Shown: one piece after another, positions 9,493 to 19,282 of the stretch | Layout of the letters: every line of letters begins with the position of its first letter | Numbering within the stretch: position 1 is the stretch's first letter | Assembly: GCF_000586475.1 (NCBI RefSeq) | Contig: NZ_BAWJ01000004.1 | Span: 145,470-209,469, forward strand | DNA from: Psychrobacter sp. JCM 18903 | GTDB taxonomy: Bacteria; Pseudomonadota; Gammaproteobacteria; Pseudomonadales; Moraxellaceae | Length of the DNA stretch: 64,000 nt | Reading direction: 5' to 3' | Notes under the pieces: model-generated | The model's database searches: none | The model's input: the letters and a program-made list of their open reading frames with translations, nothing else | What the model was told of the DNA's origin: nothing | Position numbers and translations under genes: made by a program

Positions 9493-10376
9493 TTATTCTT
9501 TATTTAACCCTGTATCGCTTGCTAAAGTAGGACTGTGCTCTTCTTTAATTAATACTTTCGCTAAAAATAATCCTAGCTCAAACAATAACCACATCGGAAT
9601 GGCGAGCATCAACATCGACACCCCATCAGGCGGTGTCACGACCGCAGCAACGGCGAAACAGCCGACGATAATATAACGGCGTTTATCTTCTAAGCTCTGA
9701 ATGGAGACGACGCCCGTCAATATCAATAGCAAGGTGACGACTGGAATCTCAAAGGTTAAACCAAATACCATAAAGAGTTTGAGTGCAAAACTTAAATAAC
9801 TGTCGATGTCGGTCATTGGCAATACGTTCTGCGGCGCGAACATAATAAAGAATTTGAGAACGCCTTTGAGTACAATAAAATAAGAGAAAGCCACACCCGC
9901 ATAAAATAAAAATATAGAGGACATTAAAACGGGAATAGCGATTTTTTTCTCTTTTTTATAGAGACCAGGAGCGACAAACGACCAGATTTGATACAAGATG
10001 TAGGGCATTGCAAAGAATGCAGCGACAAAAACAGTCAGGCGTATCGGTGCCATAAAGTTAGAGGTGATATCCGTCGCGATCATCGTTGAGTTGGCAGGCA
10101 ACTGGGCAACCAATGGGTTGGACAAAAAATCATAGAGCTCGCGTGAAAATCCGACCAAAGCCAAGAATATGACCAGTACGGCAACACATATCTTAATCAA
10201 ATGATGACGCAGTTCAATCAAATGTTCGGTAATCGCATATCGCCAAGTGAGCTTAGGATATCGCCAGAGTCCTCAGTATTGCTGTCGACATTACCATCTA
10301 TGGTAGCTGTTGAGGTCTCGATATCTGAATCCGCGACTTTTTCTTGACGGCTTTTTTTACGTTTAAATAAGCCCAC
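9493..10376 (-). CDS. tatC: Sec-independent translocase subunit TatC, frameshifted
   Basis: TatC is the six-helix membrane subunit that binds twin-arginine signal peptides together with TatB. The GTG start at 10376 has AGGAG a few bases upstream. About 45 polar residues precede the family motif; the frame then breaks near 10235, where GDM-PITEHLIELRHHLIK is restored by adding one C. The N-terminal TEHLIELRHHL motif, the FVAAFFAMPYILYQIW segment, PGLYKKEK and the conserved FGLTFEIPV (Phe-Glu pair) are visible. The C-terminal helices carry VVTPPDGVSMLMLAIPMWLL. The restored length is about 294 residues. The start overlaps the tatB 3' end by 14 bp, suggesting translational coupling. Confidence 0.92.
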
Positions 10377-11068
10377 TAATGACTCTCCTGCTCATGAACA
10401 GAAGCCTGTTAGGTAAAGGACTGTCTATATGGCTGTTTAGTAAGATATCGGCTTTATAATTTGGTAAGTAGGGCGGTTGCGGCAAACGACGCGCTTTATC
10501 ATAAGCTCCAAGACGAAACCACATATTTTCCCACGGTCTAGTTGTGATGGTTTGAGACACTGGATTGACGTTATCGCTACAGTCAGTTTTTAGACTATCA
10601 TTATCGCCTTGTGCCGATGACTGCTCAGGCTTTCTGGTTTCTCAGCCTGTCTATTACTGTCATAGGCGTAGTCAAACGCTTTTGGCTGCACTGGTCGATT
10701 ATCATCATTCTCACTACTGGCTTGACTACTTTGGCTAGGCGTATTGTCATTGCTGGATCACGCGATGCTTTTAAATGCTGGTTTTGCGAGGATTCAAACT
10801 CTTGCATACTGCCGCGCATTTCCGCCATCTCGCGCCTCATATCTGCTTCAGTCTGGCGAATTTTGGCCAGCTCTTTTTGCATAAGCTGGCGGGTCTCTGC
10901 CAAATCAAGTTCAGCTTCGATTTCAGATTGCAGGGTGGATACCGTGCGGCGAATTTTGGCATACCACTGCCCAGCGGTACGCGCTGCCTGTGGCAGTTTT
11001 TCTGGGCCCAAGACGATTAGGGCGATAACACCAAAGAGAAGTAGTTCAGAAAAGCCGATATCAAACAT
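10363..11068 (-). CDS. tatB: Sec-independent translocase subunit TatB, two frameshifts
   Basis: TatB forms the Tat substrate-receptor complex with TatC. The N-terminus MFDIGFSELLLFGVIALIV is the typical single TM helix, followed by the hinge LGPEKLPQAARTAGQW and a long amphipathic/coiled-coil helix (about 30-100). The frame breaks near 10738 and again near 10620. Restoring one base at each gives an acidic/Gln-Ser linker and the conserved tail PWENMWFRLGAYDKARRLPQ, then PYLPNYKADILL. The full protein of about 235 residues is long for TatB, but from memory such a tail occurs in Psychrobacter and relatives. It lies between tatA and tatC. Confidence 0.88.
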
Positions 11069-11109
11069 AATGTTCCGATGTCATTGTCTAAAAGGTCACT
11101 GTCTAGAGG

Positions 11110-11352
11110 CTATACATTATGTGTGTCATCAACCTTGGTGGTGGTTGGGCGCTCTTCAGTGTGTGCATTGCCATCATGATCGAGCACCACATGCTTTTTA
11201 GCATGCTCAGTATTTTCATCTTTGACCGCTTCTTTGAAGCCTTTGACTGCGCCGCCCAAATCTTTGCCAGCATTTCTAAGCTTCGAGGTGCCAAATACGA
11301 CCACCACTACCACCAATAAAATCAGCCAATGCGTAATAGAAAAACTACCCAT
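11110..11352 (-). CDS. tatA: Sec-independent translocase subunit TatA
   Basis: TatA oligomerises to form the Tat pore. The 80-residue protein opens [20 protein letters not shown], a short N-terminal TM helix. The conserved [20 protein letters not shown] hinge and amphipathic helix follow (about 20-40), then an acidic/basic tail. Length and motifs are standard. It is the first of three tat genes on this strand (41 bp to tatB) and follows hisIE by 188 bp, an order also known in pseudomonads. Confidence 0.95.
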   Translation of the reverse strand: MGSFSITHWLILLVVVVVVFGTSKLRNAGKDLGGAVKGFKEAVKDENTEHAKKHVVLDHDGNAHTEERPTTTKVDDTHNV

Positions 11353-11540
11353 AAAGGTATCCTTGTGTCTTGGTTTTCAGTCTTTGTATGCCTACTTTGG
11401 GTGTATCGAATATCGTTATATTCAATAAACAGCCTCGACATACAATGCGAAGTAAAACAGAGCTATATTATAACCTGCACTTGTGACAAAAAGGTGAAAT
11501 CAACAATAATCAAACAGGGCAACGGCCAAGCTTATAGAAA

Positions 11541-12401
11541 CTATCGCGCCGCCTTTTCGTCGATACCTGATAGACCAAAACGTCGACCTAGCTCGTTTAA
11601 TACCGCATCCGACTCAATATCGAACCACGCCAGTCCTACTAATGTATGAAACCAGACATCGGCAACCTCATAGATGAGCTCGTGACGAGCGTCATCATAT
11701 TGCGCTTTATTGCTATTTTCGTCGCAATTGGCAAAATCTTTGGCGGCAATGATACTTTCAGTACTTTCTTCGCCAACTTTCTCTAGGATTTTATTTAAAC
11801 CCTTTGCGTATAAGCTTGCTACGTACGAGCTATCAGCATCCGCTTGTTTACGCTCTGCCAATACACCGTCAAGCTGCTGCAAAATAGAGCGATTGGTAGT
11901 GTCGTTGTCATGGTGACTGTGACTGTGGTTGGCATCTGAAGGGATTACATCGTGAGCCTGCGTCTCGTTACTTTTAGGAATGGATTTTGCTGCATCGCTT
12001 GAATGATAAATATCAGCAGGGTCTTTTAATACCTTATCGACGGTTTGCCATTCCGGCGTTTGGCCCGACAAATCTAAACGCTGATAGAAGCAAGACTCGC
12101 GACCAGTATGGCAAGCGATACCGCCAGCCTGAGTGACACTAAGGACAATCACGTCTGCATCACAGTCCAAGCGAATATCATGTACGGTCTGAGTATGACC
12201 CGATGACTCGCCCTTATGCCACAATTTGGCACGTGAGCGCGAAAAATAAACCGCTGTCTGCGTTTGCGCGGTTAACTGTAGTGCTTCGGCATTCATCCAA
12301 GCCATCATCAAAACACGCCCAGACTTATGATCTTGAGCAATTGCAGGAATCAAACCATCAGTATTAAATTTTATGGCAGCCAGCCAAGCAGGTAAAGTCA
12401 T
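11541..12401 (-). CDS. hisIE: Bifunctional phosphoribosyl-AMP cyclohydrolase / phosphoribosyl-ATP pyrophosphatase
   Basis: This enzyme carries out the second and third steps of histidine biosynthesis. The N-terminal HisI domain (about 1-125) shows [28 protein letters not shown], and zinc/magnesium ligands in RLDCDADV and [12 protein letters not shown]. The C-terminal HisE domain (about 170-286) shows [20 protein letters not shown] and [18 protein letters not shown]. Between them is an unusual linker of about 40 residues with a His-rich stretch ([10 protein letters not shown]). At 286 residues it is longer than E. coli HisIE (203). The fusion matches enterobacteria; many gammaproteobacteria have separate genes. 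It lies upstream of tatABC on the same strand. Confidence 0.93.
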   Translation of the reverse strand: MTLPAWLAAIKFNTDGLIPAIAQDHKSGRVLMMAWMNAEALQLTAQTQTAVYFSRSRAKLWHKGESSGHTQTVHDIRLDCDADVIVLSVTQAGGIACHTGRESCFYQRLDLSGQTPEWQTVDKVLKDPADIYHSSDAAKSIPKSNETQAHDVIPSDANHSHSHHDNDTTNRSILQQLDGVLAERKQADADSSYVASLYAKGLNKILEKVGEESTESIIAAKDFANCDENSNKAQYDDARHELIYEVADVWFHTLVGLAWFDIESDAVLNELGRRFGLSGIDEKAAR

Positions 12402-12496
12402 AATATATCTGTCTTCTTATTTATATAGAAATCAAAGGGGAATAAATGAATCGTAACGGATTCTATTTATGGTCTGAATAAAAAAGCGGTTAGCAT

Positions 12497-12513
12497 TAGG
12501 GCATGTCCTCAAT
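12497..12513 (+). repeat. Solitary copy of the MITE-like terminal repeat
   Basis: TAGGGCATGTCCTCAAT differs by one base (A for G) from the right end of the element at 13222-13395 when that end is read on the other strand. It sits one base beyond the stop codon of the thioesterase gene. No partner end lies close by. Confidence 0.5.
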
Positions 12514-12514
12514 A

Positions 12515-12958
12515 TCAAATCCTGTAGAGATGTGGGTACAGCGCTTCTTTCATAATTTTATCAAGCGCAATCGACTTATTGAGGCGAAAGTCATAATTGA
12601 CAAAATGCTGCCGCGCCTTGGCTACTGTTTCTCCAGTATGCATACGGGTAATTTTTATCACTATAGTGCCACCATTATCGTATAACGGCTCAACGCCTAC
12701 TTCAAATAATAGCTCTTCACGCGCCCGTATGCGACTGACAATACTTAGCTGTAACTCATCGATAATTAAACCGTGATAATCTGCATCGATCTCTTTAATA
12801 CCTTTAGAGTAAAAAAATCTCTGCCGCGCCTCACATAGCAATGCCGTCAATGATTCGAGCGTCAGGTACTGAGCCATATCAAGTTCAATATGACGCACAC
12901 GCATCACTGTTTCAAAGACAAATATGTCGTTATCAAAGTCTAATTCTTGTTTTGACAC
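12515..12958 (-). CDS. 4HBT (YbgC-like) acyl-CoA thioesterase family protein
   Basis: The 147-residue protein has a single hot-dog fold pattern: VFETVMRVRHIELDMAQYLT (about 13-32, where family members often have an Asp near this point), a central helix region LESLTALLCEARQRFF, then GLIIDELQLSIVSRIRAREE and VIKITRMHTGETVAKARQHF. The last three are the alternating beta-strand pattern of 4HBT thioesterases. The usual YxDTD catalytic motif of YbgC is not clearly present (HIELDMA instead), so activity is uncertain. The gene stops one base before a transposon-type terminal repeat. It is monocistronic by position. Confidence 0.7.
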   Translation of the reverse strand: MSKQELDFDNDIFVFETVMRVRHIELDMAQYLTLESLTALLCEARQRFFYSKGIKEIDADYHGLIIDELQLSIVSRIRAREELLFEVGVEPLYDNGGTIVIKITRMHTGETVAKARQHFVNYDFRLNKSIALDKIMKEALYPHLYRI

Positions 12959-13221
12959 GTTATCTCCTAGATTGATTGCAGGCTATGAGTGCTGCTAATC
13001 ATGGTGTAGGTTGGTAGCGTCATCATCGTACGATAGACGCTCGATAAGTGTGATAAATAACTTTGTATTATTAGCGCTCAGCTTATACTAAGGTTCAGTC
13101 TCTACTTAAGCACAGCTTAAGCTGACATTCAATCTATTTGGCGGTAAATCCGCAGTTTTATGAGTGTTTTGACTAAAATCTTTATAAATGGGCTCATACC
13201 CATTATCCACTGTCATGCCTA
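12959..13221. other. Intergenic region upstream of the MITE-like element
   Basis: About 260 bases without a supportable gene. It holds the promoter side of the minus-strand thioesterase gene. One single TTATCCACT (near 13204) resembles a DnaA box but is isolated. Confidence 0.35.
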
Positions 13222-13395
13222 CTAGGGCGTGTCCTCATTTTAAAAATGATGATAAGAATGATATAAATTGCCGTCAAACAAGGAAAATAGCGCAAATAAT
13301 ATCGAGATATTGATGAGCTATTTGGCGTAGCTTGGCAGAATTTAACCGTTTTCAGTCCATTTATTTGCTTTCGTTCAGATTGAGGACACGCCCTA
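13222..13395. mobile_element. MITE-like element with terminal inverted repeats
   Basis: The terminal inverted repeats GGGCGTGTCCTCA (from 13225) and TGAGGACACGCCC (to 13392) are perfect and bounded on both sides by CTA (13222-13224 and 13393-13395), which fits a 3-bp (or CTAG-type) target duplication. The interior is about 145 bp, AT-rich and non-coding; a short minus-strand frame crosses it but looks incidental. Size and ends fit a non-autonomous IS5-like miniature element; the family assignment is inference. It sits just upstream of the rpmI promoter. Confidence 0.7.
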
Positions 13396-13415
13396 GGCGA
13401 GGCGTAAAAGTTTCC

Positions 13416-13445
13416 TTGGCAAAACAGTGCATTATCTGCTAAAAT
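13416..13445 (+). promoter_or_regulatory. Candidate sigma-70 promoter for rpmI-rplT
   Basis: TTGGCA (13416-13421), an 18-bp spacer and TAAAAT (13440-13445) form a good sigma-70 candidate. It begins 21 bp after the MITE-like element ends and would start transcription near 13452, ahead of a 105-base leader before rpmI. Confidence 0.5.
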
Positions 13446-13452
13446 ACCGCCT

Positions 13453-13492
13453 CCCACCTCGAGGCAAATAGAGGTTTAGTGGGTGTTTTTAC
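13453..13492 (+). promoter_or_regulatory. Attenuator-like hairpin in the rpmI leader
   Basis: CCCAC plus CTC (about 13454-13461) can pair with GAG and GTGGG (about 13472-13483), with a GTTTA bulge; GTTTTT follows at once. This is a terminator-shaped structure at the very start of the predicted transcript and could be a ribosomal-protein leader. Whether L20 or another protein binds it is unknown. Confidence 0.4.
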
Positions 13493-13556
13493 AGCCACTA
13501 TTCGTTATGTACTATTTGACGACCAGGTTCTATCAAAGACAAAGAGGCAAATCATC

Positions 13557-13754
13557 ATGAAAGTTAAGATGAAAACCAGAAGCGGTGCAGCTAAACGCTT
13601 CAAAAAAACAGCGAACGGCTTCAAGCGTAAGCAAGCAAACAAAAGCCATATCTTGACCAAGAAATCAGCTAAGCGTATTCGCCAGTTGCGCGGTCTAAAG
13701 ATGGTGGACAAGTCTGACGAAGCAGCAGTTCGTCGCATGTGCCCATACATCTAG
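13557..13754 (+). CDS. rpmI: 50S ribosomal protein bL35
   Basis: bL35 is a small, very basic protein of the large ribosomal subunit. The 65-residue product [20 protein letters not shown] continues to [16 protein letters not shown] and ends MCPYI, standard for the family. The ATG at 13557 follows AGAGG at about 13542-13546; a longer upstream frame has no support. rplT follows after 150 bp. infC, the usual upstream partner, is not next to it; a MITE-like element and a thioesterase gene occupy that place. Confidence 0.96.
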   Translation: MKVKMKTRSGAAKRFKKTANGFKRKQANKSHILTKKSAKRIRQLRGLKMVDKSDEAAVRRMCPYI

Positions 13755-13904
13755 TAGGCTATCGTCATTTAGCTTTAATTAAGCGCTGTTTAATTTATGG
13801 CGACTGGATTAAAAATATCTGACTTTGCAATCTGATAGCGATGTCTACTATTCGATGACATCGTGATTCGTTTAATAATGATTAAAGAAATCTTGGAGTA
13901 ATTT

Positions 13905-14261
13905 ATGGCCCGTGTAAAACGTGGTGTACAGGCGAATCGTCGTCACAAAAAAATCCTAAAACGCGCAAAAGGCTACTACGGTGCCCGTTCACGTGTTTAC
14001 CGCGTAGCGGTACAAGCAGTGACCAAAGCTGGTCAATATGCTTATCGTGACCGTCGCAACAAAAAACGTACTTTCCGTCGTCTTTGGATTGCACGTATCA
14101 ATGCTGGTGCACGCTTAAACGGTTTAAGCTACAGCCGCTTTATCAATGGCATGAAATTGGCTAACATCACTGTCGATCGTCGCGTACTTGCTGACATCGC
14201 TATGCATGATGCAGCGACTTTCACAGCGTTGGTTGAAAAAGCAAAAGCGGCATTAGCATAA
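13905..14261 (+). CDS. rplT: 50S ribosomal protein bL20
   Basis: bL20 binds 23S rRNA early in large-subunit assembly and, in E. coli, represses its own operon. The 118-residue protein begins [20 protein letters not shown] and shows the basic N-terminal extension, [15 protein letters not shown], then [20 protein letters not shown] and [14 protein letters not shown]. Length and motifs are standard. The start at 13905 follows a GGAG at suitable spacing. A terminator at 14361-14390 closes the rpmI-rplT unit. Confidence 0.97.
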   Translation: MARVKRGVQANRRHKKILKRAKGYYGARSRVYRVAVQAVTKAGQYAYRDRRNKKRTFRRLWIARINAGARLNGLSYSRFINGMKLANITVDRRVLADIAMHDAATFTALVEKAKAALA

Positions 14262-15661
<1,400 letters not shown>

Positions 15662-15732
15662 ATTTTATTATTCAATAATACCTCTACCTTTACTCCAAAA
15701 CCTTTATTATAAAATTCTGATCTGAGATATTT

Positions 15733-18147
15733 ATGAAAATTAGCGAACAGTGGCTACGTCAATGGGTAAACCCCAACAATAGCAGTGAGCAATTGGCCGA
15801 ACAACTCACGATGGCAGGACTTGAGATTGATGATCGCTATGCGGTTGCCCGTGCCTTCAGTGGTGTGGTCGTCGGTGAAGTCATCAGCGTCGAGCAGCAT
15901 CCAGATGCCGATAAACTGCGCGTTACGCAGGTTAATATTGGTGCAGCTGAACCGTTACAAATCGTCTGCGGCGCACCCAATGTCACCGTTGGTATGAAAG
16001 CACCCGTTGCGACCGTTGGTGCCATTTTGCCTTCTGATAATGGTGCAGGTTTTGAAATTAGAAACGGTAACCTACGCGGTGTCGACTCTAACGGTATGCT
16101 TTGCGGCGCGTCTGAAATTGATTTAACCGATAGCATCGATGGTCTGCTTGAATTGCCAGCTGATGCACCGATTGGTATGGATATTCGTGAGTATTTAGGT
16201 TTAGACAATCAGATATTAGATATCTCTATCACCCCAAATCGCGGTGACTGTTTTAGTGTACGCGGTATTGCACGCGAAATATCAGTTATCAATGATTTGC
16301 CAATGCAGCTGCCTGATATTCCTGCCAACGTAGCAGCTACTGAAAACGCTGCTGGTACTGCTACGCCAGCGGTAACGGTTAGTGCAATTGAAGCGTGCCC
16401 GCGCTATTTACTACAGTCAATCAGCAATATTGATCGTAGCATCGACACCCCAAAGTGGATGCAAGATGCGCTGGTTCAGTCAGGACTACGCTCGCACAAC
16501 TTTTTGGTTGATGTGACCAACTATGTATTGATGGAGTTGGGTCAACCGCTACATGCTTTTGATGCCGATACTATCGAGGGCGATATCGTGGTGCGTTTGG
16601 CACAGCCTGAAGAAACGATTGTCTTATTAAATGAGCAAACCATTACTCTAACGGGTGATGAATTAGTCATTGCTGATGATAAAGGCGCACTTGCGCTCGC
16701 GGGTATCATGGGCGGTCAACGCAGTAGCGTTACTGATAGCACCACCAATATCGTCTTAGAAAGTGCTTTCTTTAACCAGCTTGCTATTGCTGCACGTGCA
16801 CGCCGTTTTGGTCTGCATACTGATGCCTCACAACGCTTTGAGCGTGGGGTAGACTTTGAGTTACCAGAGCTAGCATTGGCACGCGCTGTTGATTTGATTA
16901 GTAGCGTTACTGGTGGGCAAGCCGGACAAATAGTAAAAGCAGAAAGCAGTGAGCATTTACCAGCTCGCGCACCGATTACTTTACCAATTGCTAAAGTTCG
17001 TGATGTCATCGGTATTGAGATTGAGCCAGCAGTCATGGTTCGTATCTTAACCCAATTGGGCTTTGAGGTAGCGCAGCAAGCCGATAGCCTGATTTGCACG
17101 CCGCCATCGTATCGCTTTGACATGAGTATTAAAGAAGACCTCATTGAAGAAATTGCGCGTATCTATGGTTATGACAATATTCCAAGCGTGTTGCCGCATT
17201 TGCAAGTGAGCATGGATTATGACGATACCGCAGATTTAACCCATGAGATGAAGCTGGCATTGGTCGATAATGGCTATATGGAAGCGATCAGCTTTAGCTT
17301 TAGCGATGCCAAAATAGAAGCATTGCTCGATGATAAAGCCCTAGGAGAAGTGTTGGCACTGGCCAATCCTATCTCTAGTGACTTAGCCGTGATGCGCCGT
17401 ACCTTACTATCTAGCTTATTGCCTTGCGTGCAGTACAATCTCAATCGTCAGCAGCCACGCGTTCGTTTCTTTGAAACAGGGCTTAGCTTTGTTGGTCAAA
17501 GTATTAGTGAGTTGGTGCAGACACCAAGTATTGCGTTAGTAGCAGTTGGCGATGTCTGGGACGAGCAAGCGTATCAAAACCGTGCGTTAGACTTTTATGA
17601 TCTTAAGCATGATATTGAGCAGTTATTACCTGCACAAATGGATAGCGCCCGTATTCGCTATGAGCGCAGTGAGCTTGCTTTCTTGCATCCAGGTCAAAGT
17701 GCCAAGCTCTATATTGATGATGAATATGTCGGTTGGTTGGGTCAATTGCATCCTAACACGGCTAAGCAGTTAGATTTGCCAGCTACGTGGGTTGCTCAAT
17801 TATCACTTGCGCCATTACTGACCCTTGCCCGTGAGCAGCATACCATTACCACCCCAAGCAAATTTCCACAAGTACGCCGTGATATTGCCATTTTAGTAGA
17901 CAGTGATATCAGCTTACAGACATTAGAGTCGACGATACGCGCCGTAGCTGGTGAGCTATTGGCTGATCTGTGGCTGTTTGATGTGTATCAAGGCGACAAA
18001 GTGCCAGCTGGTCAGCGCTCATTAGCTTTTGCGCTAATATGGCAAGACAATGCACAAACGCTATCTGATGACGCCATCAAAACCGCGACTGACAAAGTGG
18101 TACAAGCACTAACTGAGCAACATGCTGCAAAGTTGCGTGACAGCTAA
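15733..18147 (+). CDS. pheT: Phenylalanyl-tRNA synthetase beta subunit
   Basis: The 804-residue partner of PheS. The N-terminus MKISEQWLRQWVNPN leads into the EMAP/tRNA-binding domain (about 40-150; VVVGEVISVEQHPDADKLRV, IVCGAPNVTVG). The B3/B4 editing domain carries PNRGDCFSVRGIAREI and the HNFLVDVTNYVLMELGQPLH region (about 170-290). The B5 domain has FERGVDFELP and ICTPPSYRFDMSIKEDLIEE. The C-terminal anticodon-binding FDX-ACB domain includes SKFPQVRRDIAILVD (about 715-804). Length and domain order match the family. ihfA follows, as in E. coli, but 247 bp away. Confidence 0.96.
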   Translation: MKISEQWLRQWVNPNNSSEQLAEQLTMAGLEIDDRYAVARAFSGVVVGEVISVEQHPDADKLRVTQVNIGAAEPLQIVCGAPNVTVGMKAPVATVGAILPSDNGAGFEIRNGNLRGVDSNGMLCGASEIDLTDSIDGLLELPADAPIGMDIREYLGLDNQILDISITPNRGDCFSVRGIAREISVINDLPMQLPDIPANVAATENAAGTATPAVTVSAIEACPRYLLQSISNIDRSIDTPKWMQDALVQSGLRSHNFLVDVTNYVLMELGQPLHAFDADTIEGDIVVRLAQPEETIVLLNEQTITLTGDELVIADDKGALALAGIMGGQRSSVTDSTTNIVLESAFFNQLAIAARARRFGLHTDASQRFERGVDFELPELALARAVDLISSVTGGQAGQIVKAESSEHLPARAPITLPIAKVRDVIGIEIEPAVMVRILTQLGFEVAQQADSLICTPPSYRFDMSIKEDLIEEIARIYGYDNIPSVLPHLQVSMDYDDTADLTHEMKLALVDNGYMEAISFSFSDAKIEALLDDKALGEVLALANPISSDLAVMRRTLLSSLLPCVQYNLNRQQPRVRFFETGLSFVGQSISELVQTPSIALVAVGDVWDEQAYQNRALDFYDLKHDIEQLLPAQMDSARIRYERSELAFLHPGQSAKLYIDDEYVGWLGQLHPNTAKQLDLPATWVAQLSLAPLLTLAREQHTITTPSKFPQVRRDIAILVDSDISLQTLESTIRAVAGELLADLWLFDVYQGDKVPAGQRSLAFALIWQDNAQTLSDDAIKTATDKVVQALTEQHAAKLRDS

Positions 18148-18170
18148 CATATAACTCTTATCATAGACAT

Positions 18171-18208
18171 GCTCTGTAGCCTCACTCTTCAAGAGGCTAT
18201 AGGGCATT
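18171..18208 (+). terminator. Candidate hairpin after pheT
   Basis: GCTCTGTAGCCTC and GAGGCTATAGGGC can form a long stem with G-U pairs around an ACTCTTCAA loop. It lacks an immediate T-run, so termination efficiency is doubtful; it may be a processing or weak terminator structure before ihfA. Confidence 0.4.
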
Positions 18209-18394
18209 GCTATTTATAAGAATTATGATTTTATAAAATTTTTTTTCATAAAAATAGTTAAGTGGTTATTAATAAAGGATTTTAAAGCAGTCTTTGTTAA
18301 AAAGAGGTTAGAAAACCTTTATAATAACTAGCATTAACCCTCATACCGCTAAACCATGATATTCGACATCACGACATAGCATAGGAGTCGTACT

Positions 18395-18694
18395 GTGAGC
18401 ACCTTAACCAAATCTGACATGATTGAGCATTTGATGAGTCATCTTGACCTAACACGCCAAGAAGGCCGCTGTTTAGTAGAGAATTTCTTTGATGAATTGT
18501 CAGAGAGTTTAATTGATGGCAAAGAGGTCAAGCTTTCAGGCTTTGGCAACTTCGAGCTTAAAGATAAAAATAGCCGTCCAGGTCGCAACCCTAAGACAGG
18601 GGAGCCAGTCGCCGTATCAGCACGCCGTGTGGTGACTTTCAAAACAGGGCAAAAATTCCGTCAACAAGTTGATGAGCGTCTATTTGACGAGTAG
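18395..18694 (+). CDS. ihfA: Integration host factor subunit alpha
   Basis: IHF-alpha pairs with IHF-beta to bend DNA at WATCAANNNNTTR-type sites. The GTG start at 18395 follows AGGAG at 18383-18387. The 99-residue protein opens [20 protein letters not shown] and has the DNA-contacting [20 protein letters not shown] arm with the intercalating proline, then [16 protein letters not shown]. The family is clear, and the alpha subunit is assigned from both sequence and its position after pheT. Its own promoter probably lies in the preceding 247 bp; TATAAT at 18320-18325 is a possible -10. Confidence 0.94.
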   Translation: MSTLTKSDMIEHLMSHLDLTRQEGRCLVENFFDELSESLIDGKEVKLSGFGNFELKDKNSRPGRNPKTGEPVAVSARRVVTFKTGQKFRQQVDERLFDE

Positions 18695-18865
18695 CAGTAA
18701 CTGTCAATCATATAAAACTGAATATATAAATATATAATGACTTCATGATGGTTGTTAAAGTTGCGCTTTATTATTAATGTGAGATGGTTGATCTACATCT
18801 GATCAGAGACATTAAATATCATATATAACTATGAATAACCATGAACGATGGTAAATGACACGCAC

Positions 18866-18893
18866 AAAAAAGAGAGCTTAGGCTCTCTTTTTT
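18866..18893. terminator. Bidirectional terminator between ihfA and the lipoprotein gene
   Basis: AAAAAAGAGAGC (18866-18877) mirrors GCTCTCTTTTTT (18882-18893) around a four-base loop. The poly-A/poly-T flanks allow it to end both the ihfA transcript and the facing lipoprotein transcript. Confidence 0.85.
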
Positions 18894-18925
18894 ACTACAG
18901 TATTTCTATCATATAAACGATAAAA

Positions 18926-19282
18926 TTACTGAGCTGGTTCTTCAATAACTACAACTTCGTCAGCTGCGTCTACAGCTGGAGTTTCGCTAGCTACGTCAAC
19001 GCTAGTAGTAGTACCGTCTACAGGTACTTCAGCATCGATTTCGTCAGTAGCAGTAGCAACTTGAGCATCAGCGATGTCAGCTTCAGCTTCAGCAACAGCA
19101 GCGTCAGCATCAGCAGTTACTTCGCCTTCAGCAGCAGCTTCGTTTAGCTCTTCTGATGCATCTTGCACTTCTTCTTGTGCGTCAGATAAATCTTCAGCAG
19201 CGTTTTCTTTGTTGCTGTCACAGGCAGTAAGGCCCATAGTTGCAGTCATGATACCAGCTAGAGCAAGTAATTTTAAGTTCAT
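18926..19282 (-). CDS. Small Ala/Asp/Glu-rich lipoprotein
   Basis: The 118-residue product starts MNLKLLALAGIMTATMGLTA with a lipobox LTAC (Cys at about 21), so it should be lipidated by Lgt and processed by Lsp and Lnt. The mature part is acidic and of low complexity: an Asp/Glu/Ala helix-forming stretch (DLSDAQEEVQDASEELNEAA) followed by Ala/Val/Thr/Asp-rich repeats and EVVVIEEPAQ at the end. I do not recognise a domain. Such proteins are common in Psychrobacter and Acinetobacter envelopes. It is flanked by terminators and is monocistronic. GGAGAAAACC-type bases just upstream of the ATG serve as ribosome binding site. Confidence 0.75.
   Translation of the reverse strand: MNLKLLALAGIMTATMGLTACDSNKENAAEDLSDAQEEVQDASEELNEAAAEGEVTADADAAVAEAEADIADAQVATATDEIDAEVPVDGTTTSVDVASETPAVDAADEVVVIEEPAQ

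Noticed and set aside
10611..11201. A 196-codon plus-strand frame opposite tatB
   Set aside because: It is the antisense shadow of tatB and tatA, which are clear from motifs; composition (Ser/Cys/Arg-rich) fits a shadow.
13203..13211. DnaA-box-like TTATCCACT near 13204 as part of an origin
   Set aside because: It is single, with no cluster, no AT-rich unwinding element pattern and no dnaA, gyrB or parAB gene near.
13203..13457. An 84-codon minus-strand frame across the MITE-like element
   Set aside because: It spans the inverted repeats and the rpmI promoter, has no family pattern and no ribosome binding site; it is incidental.
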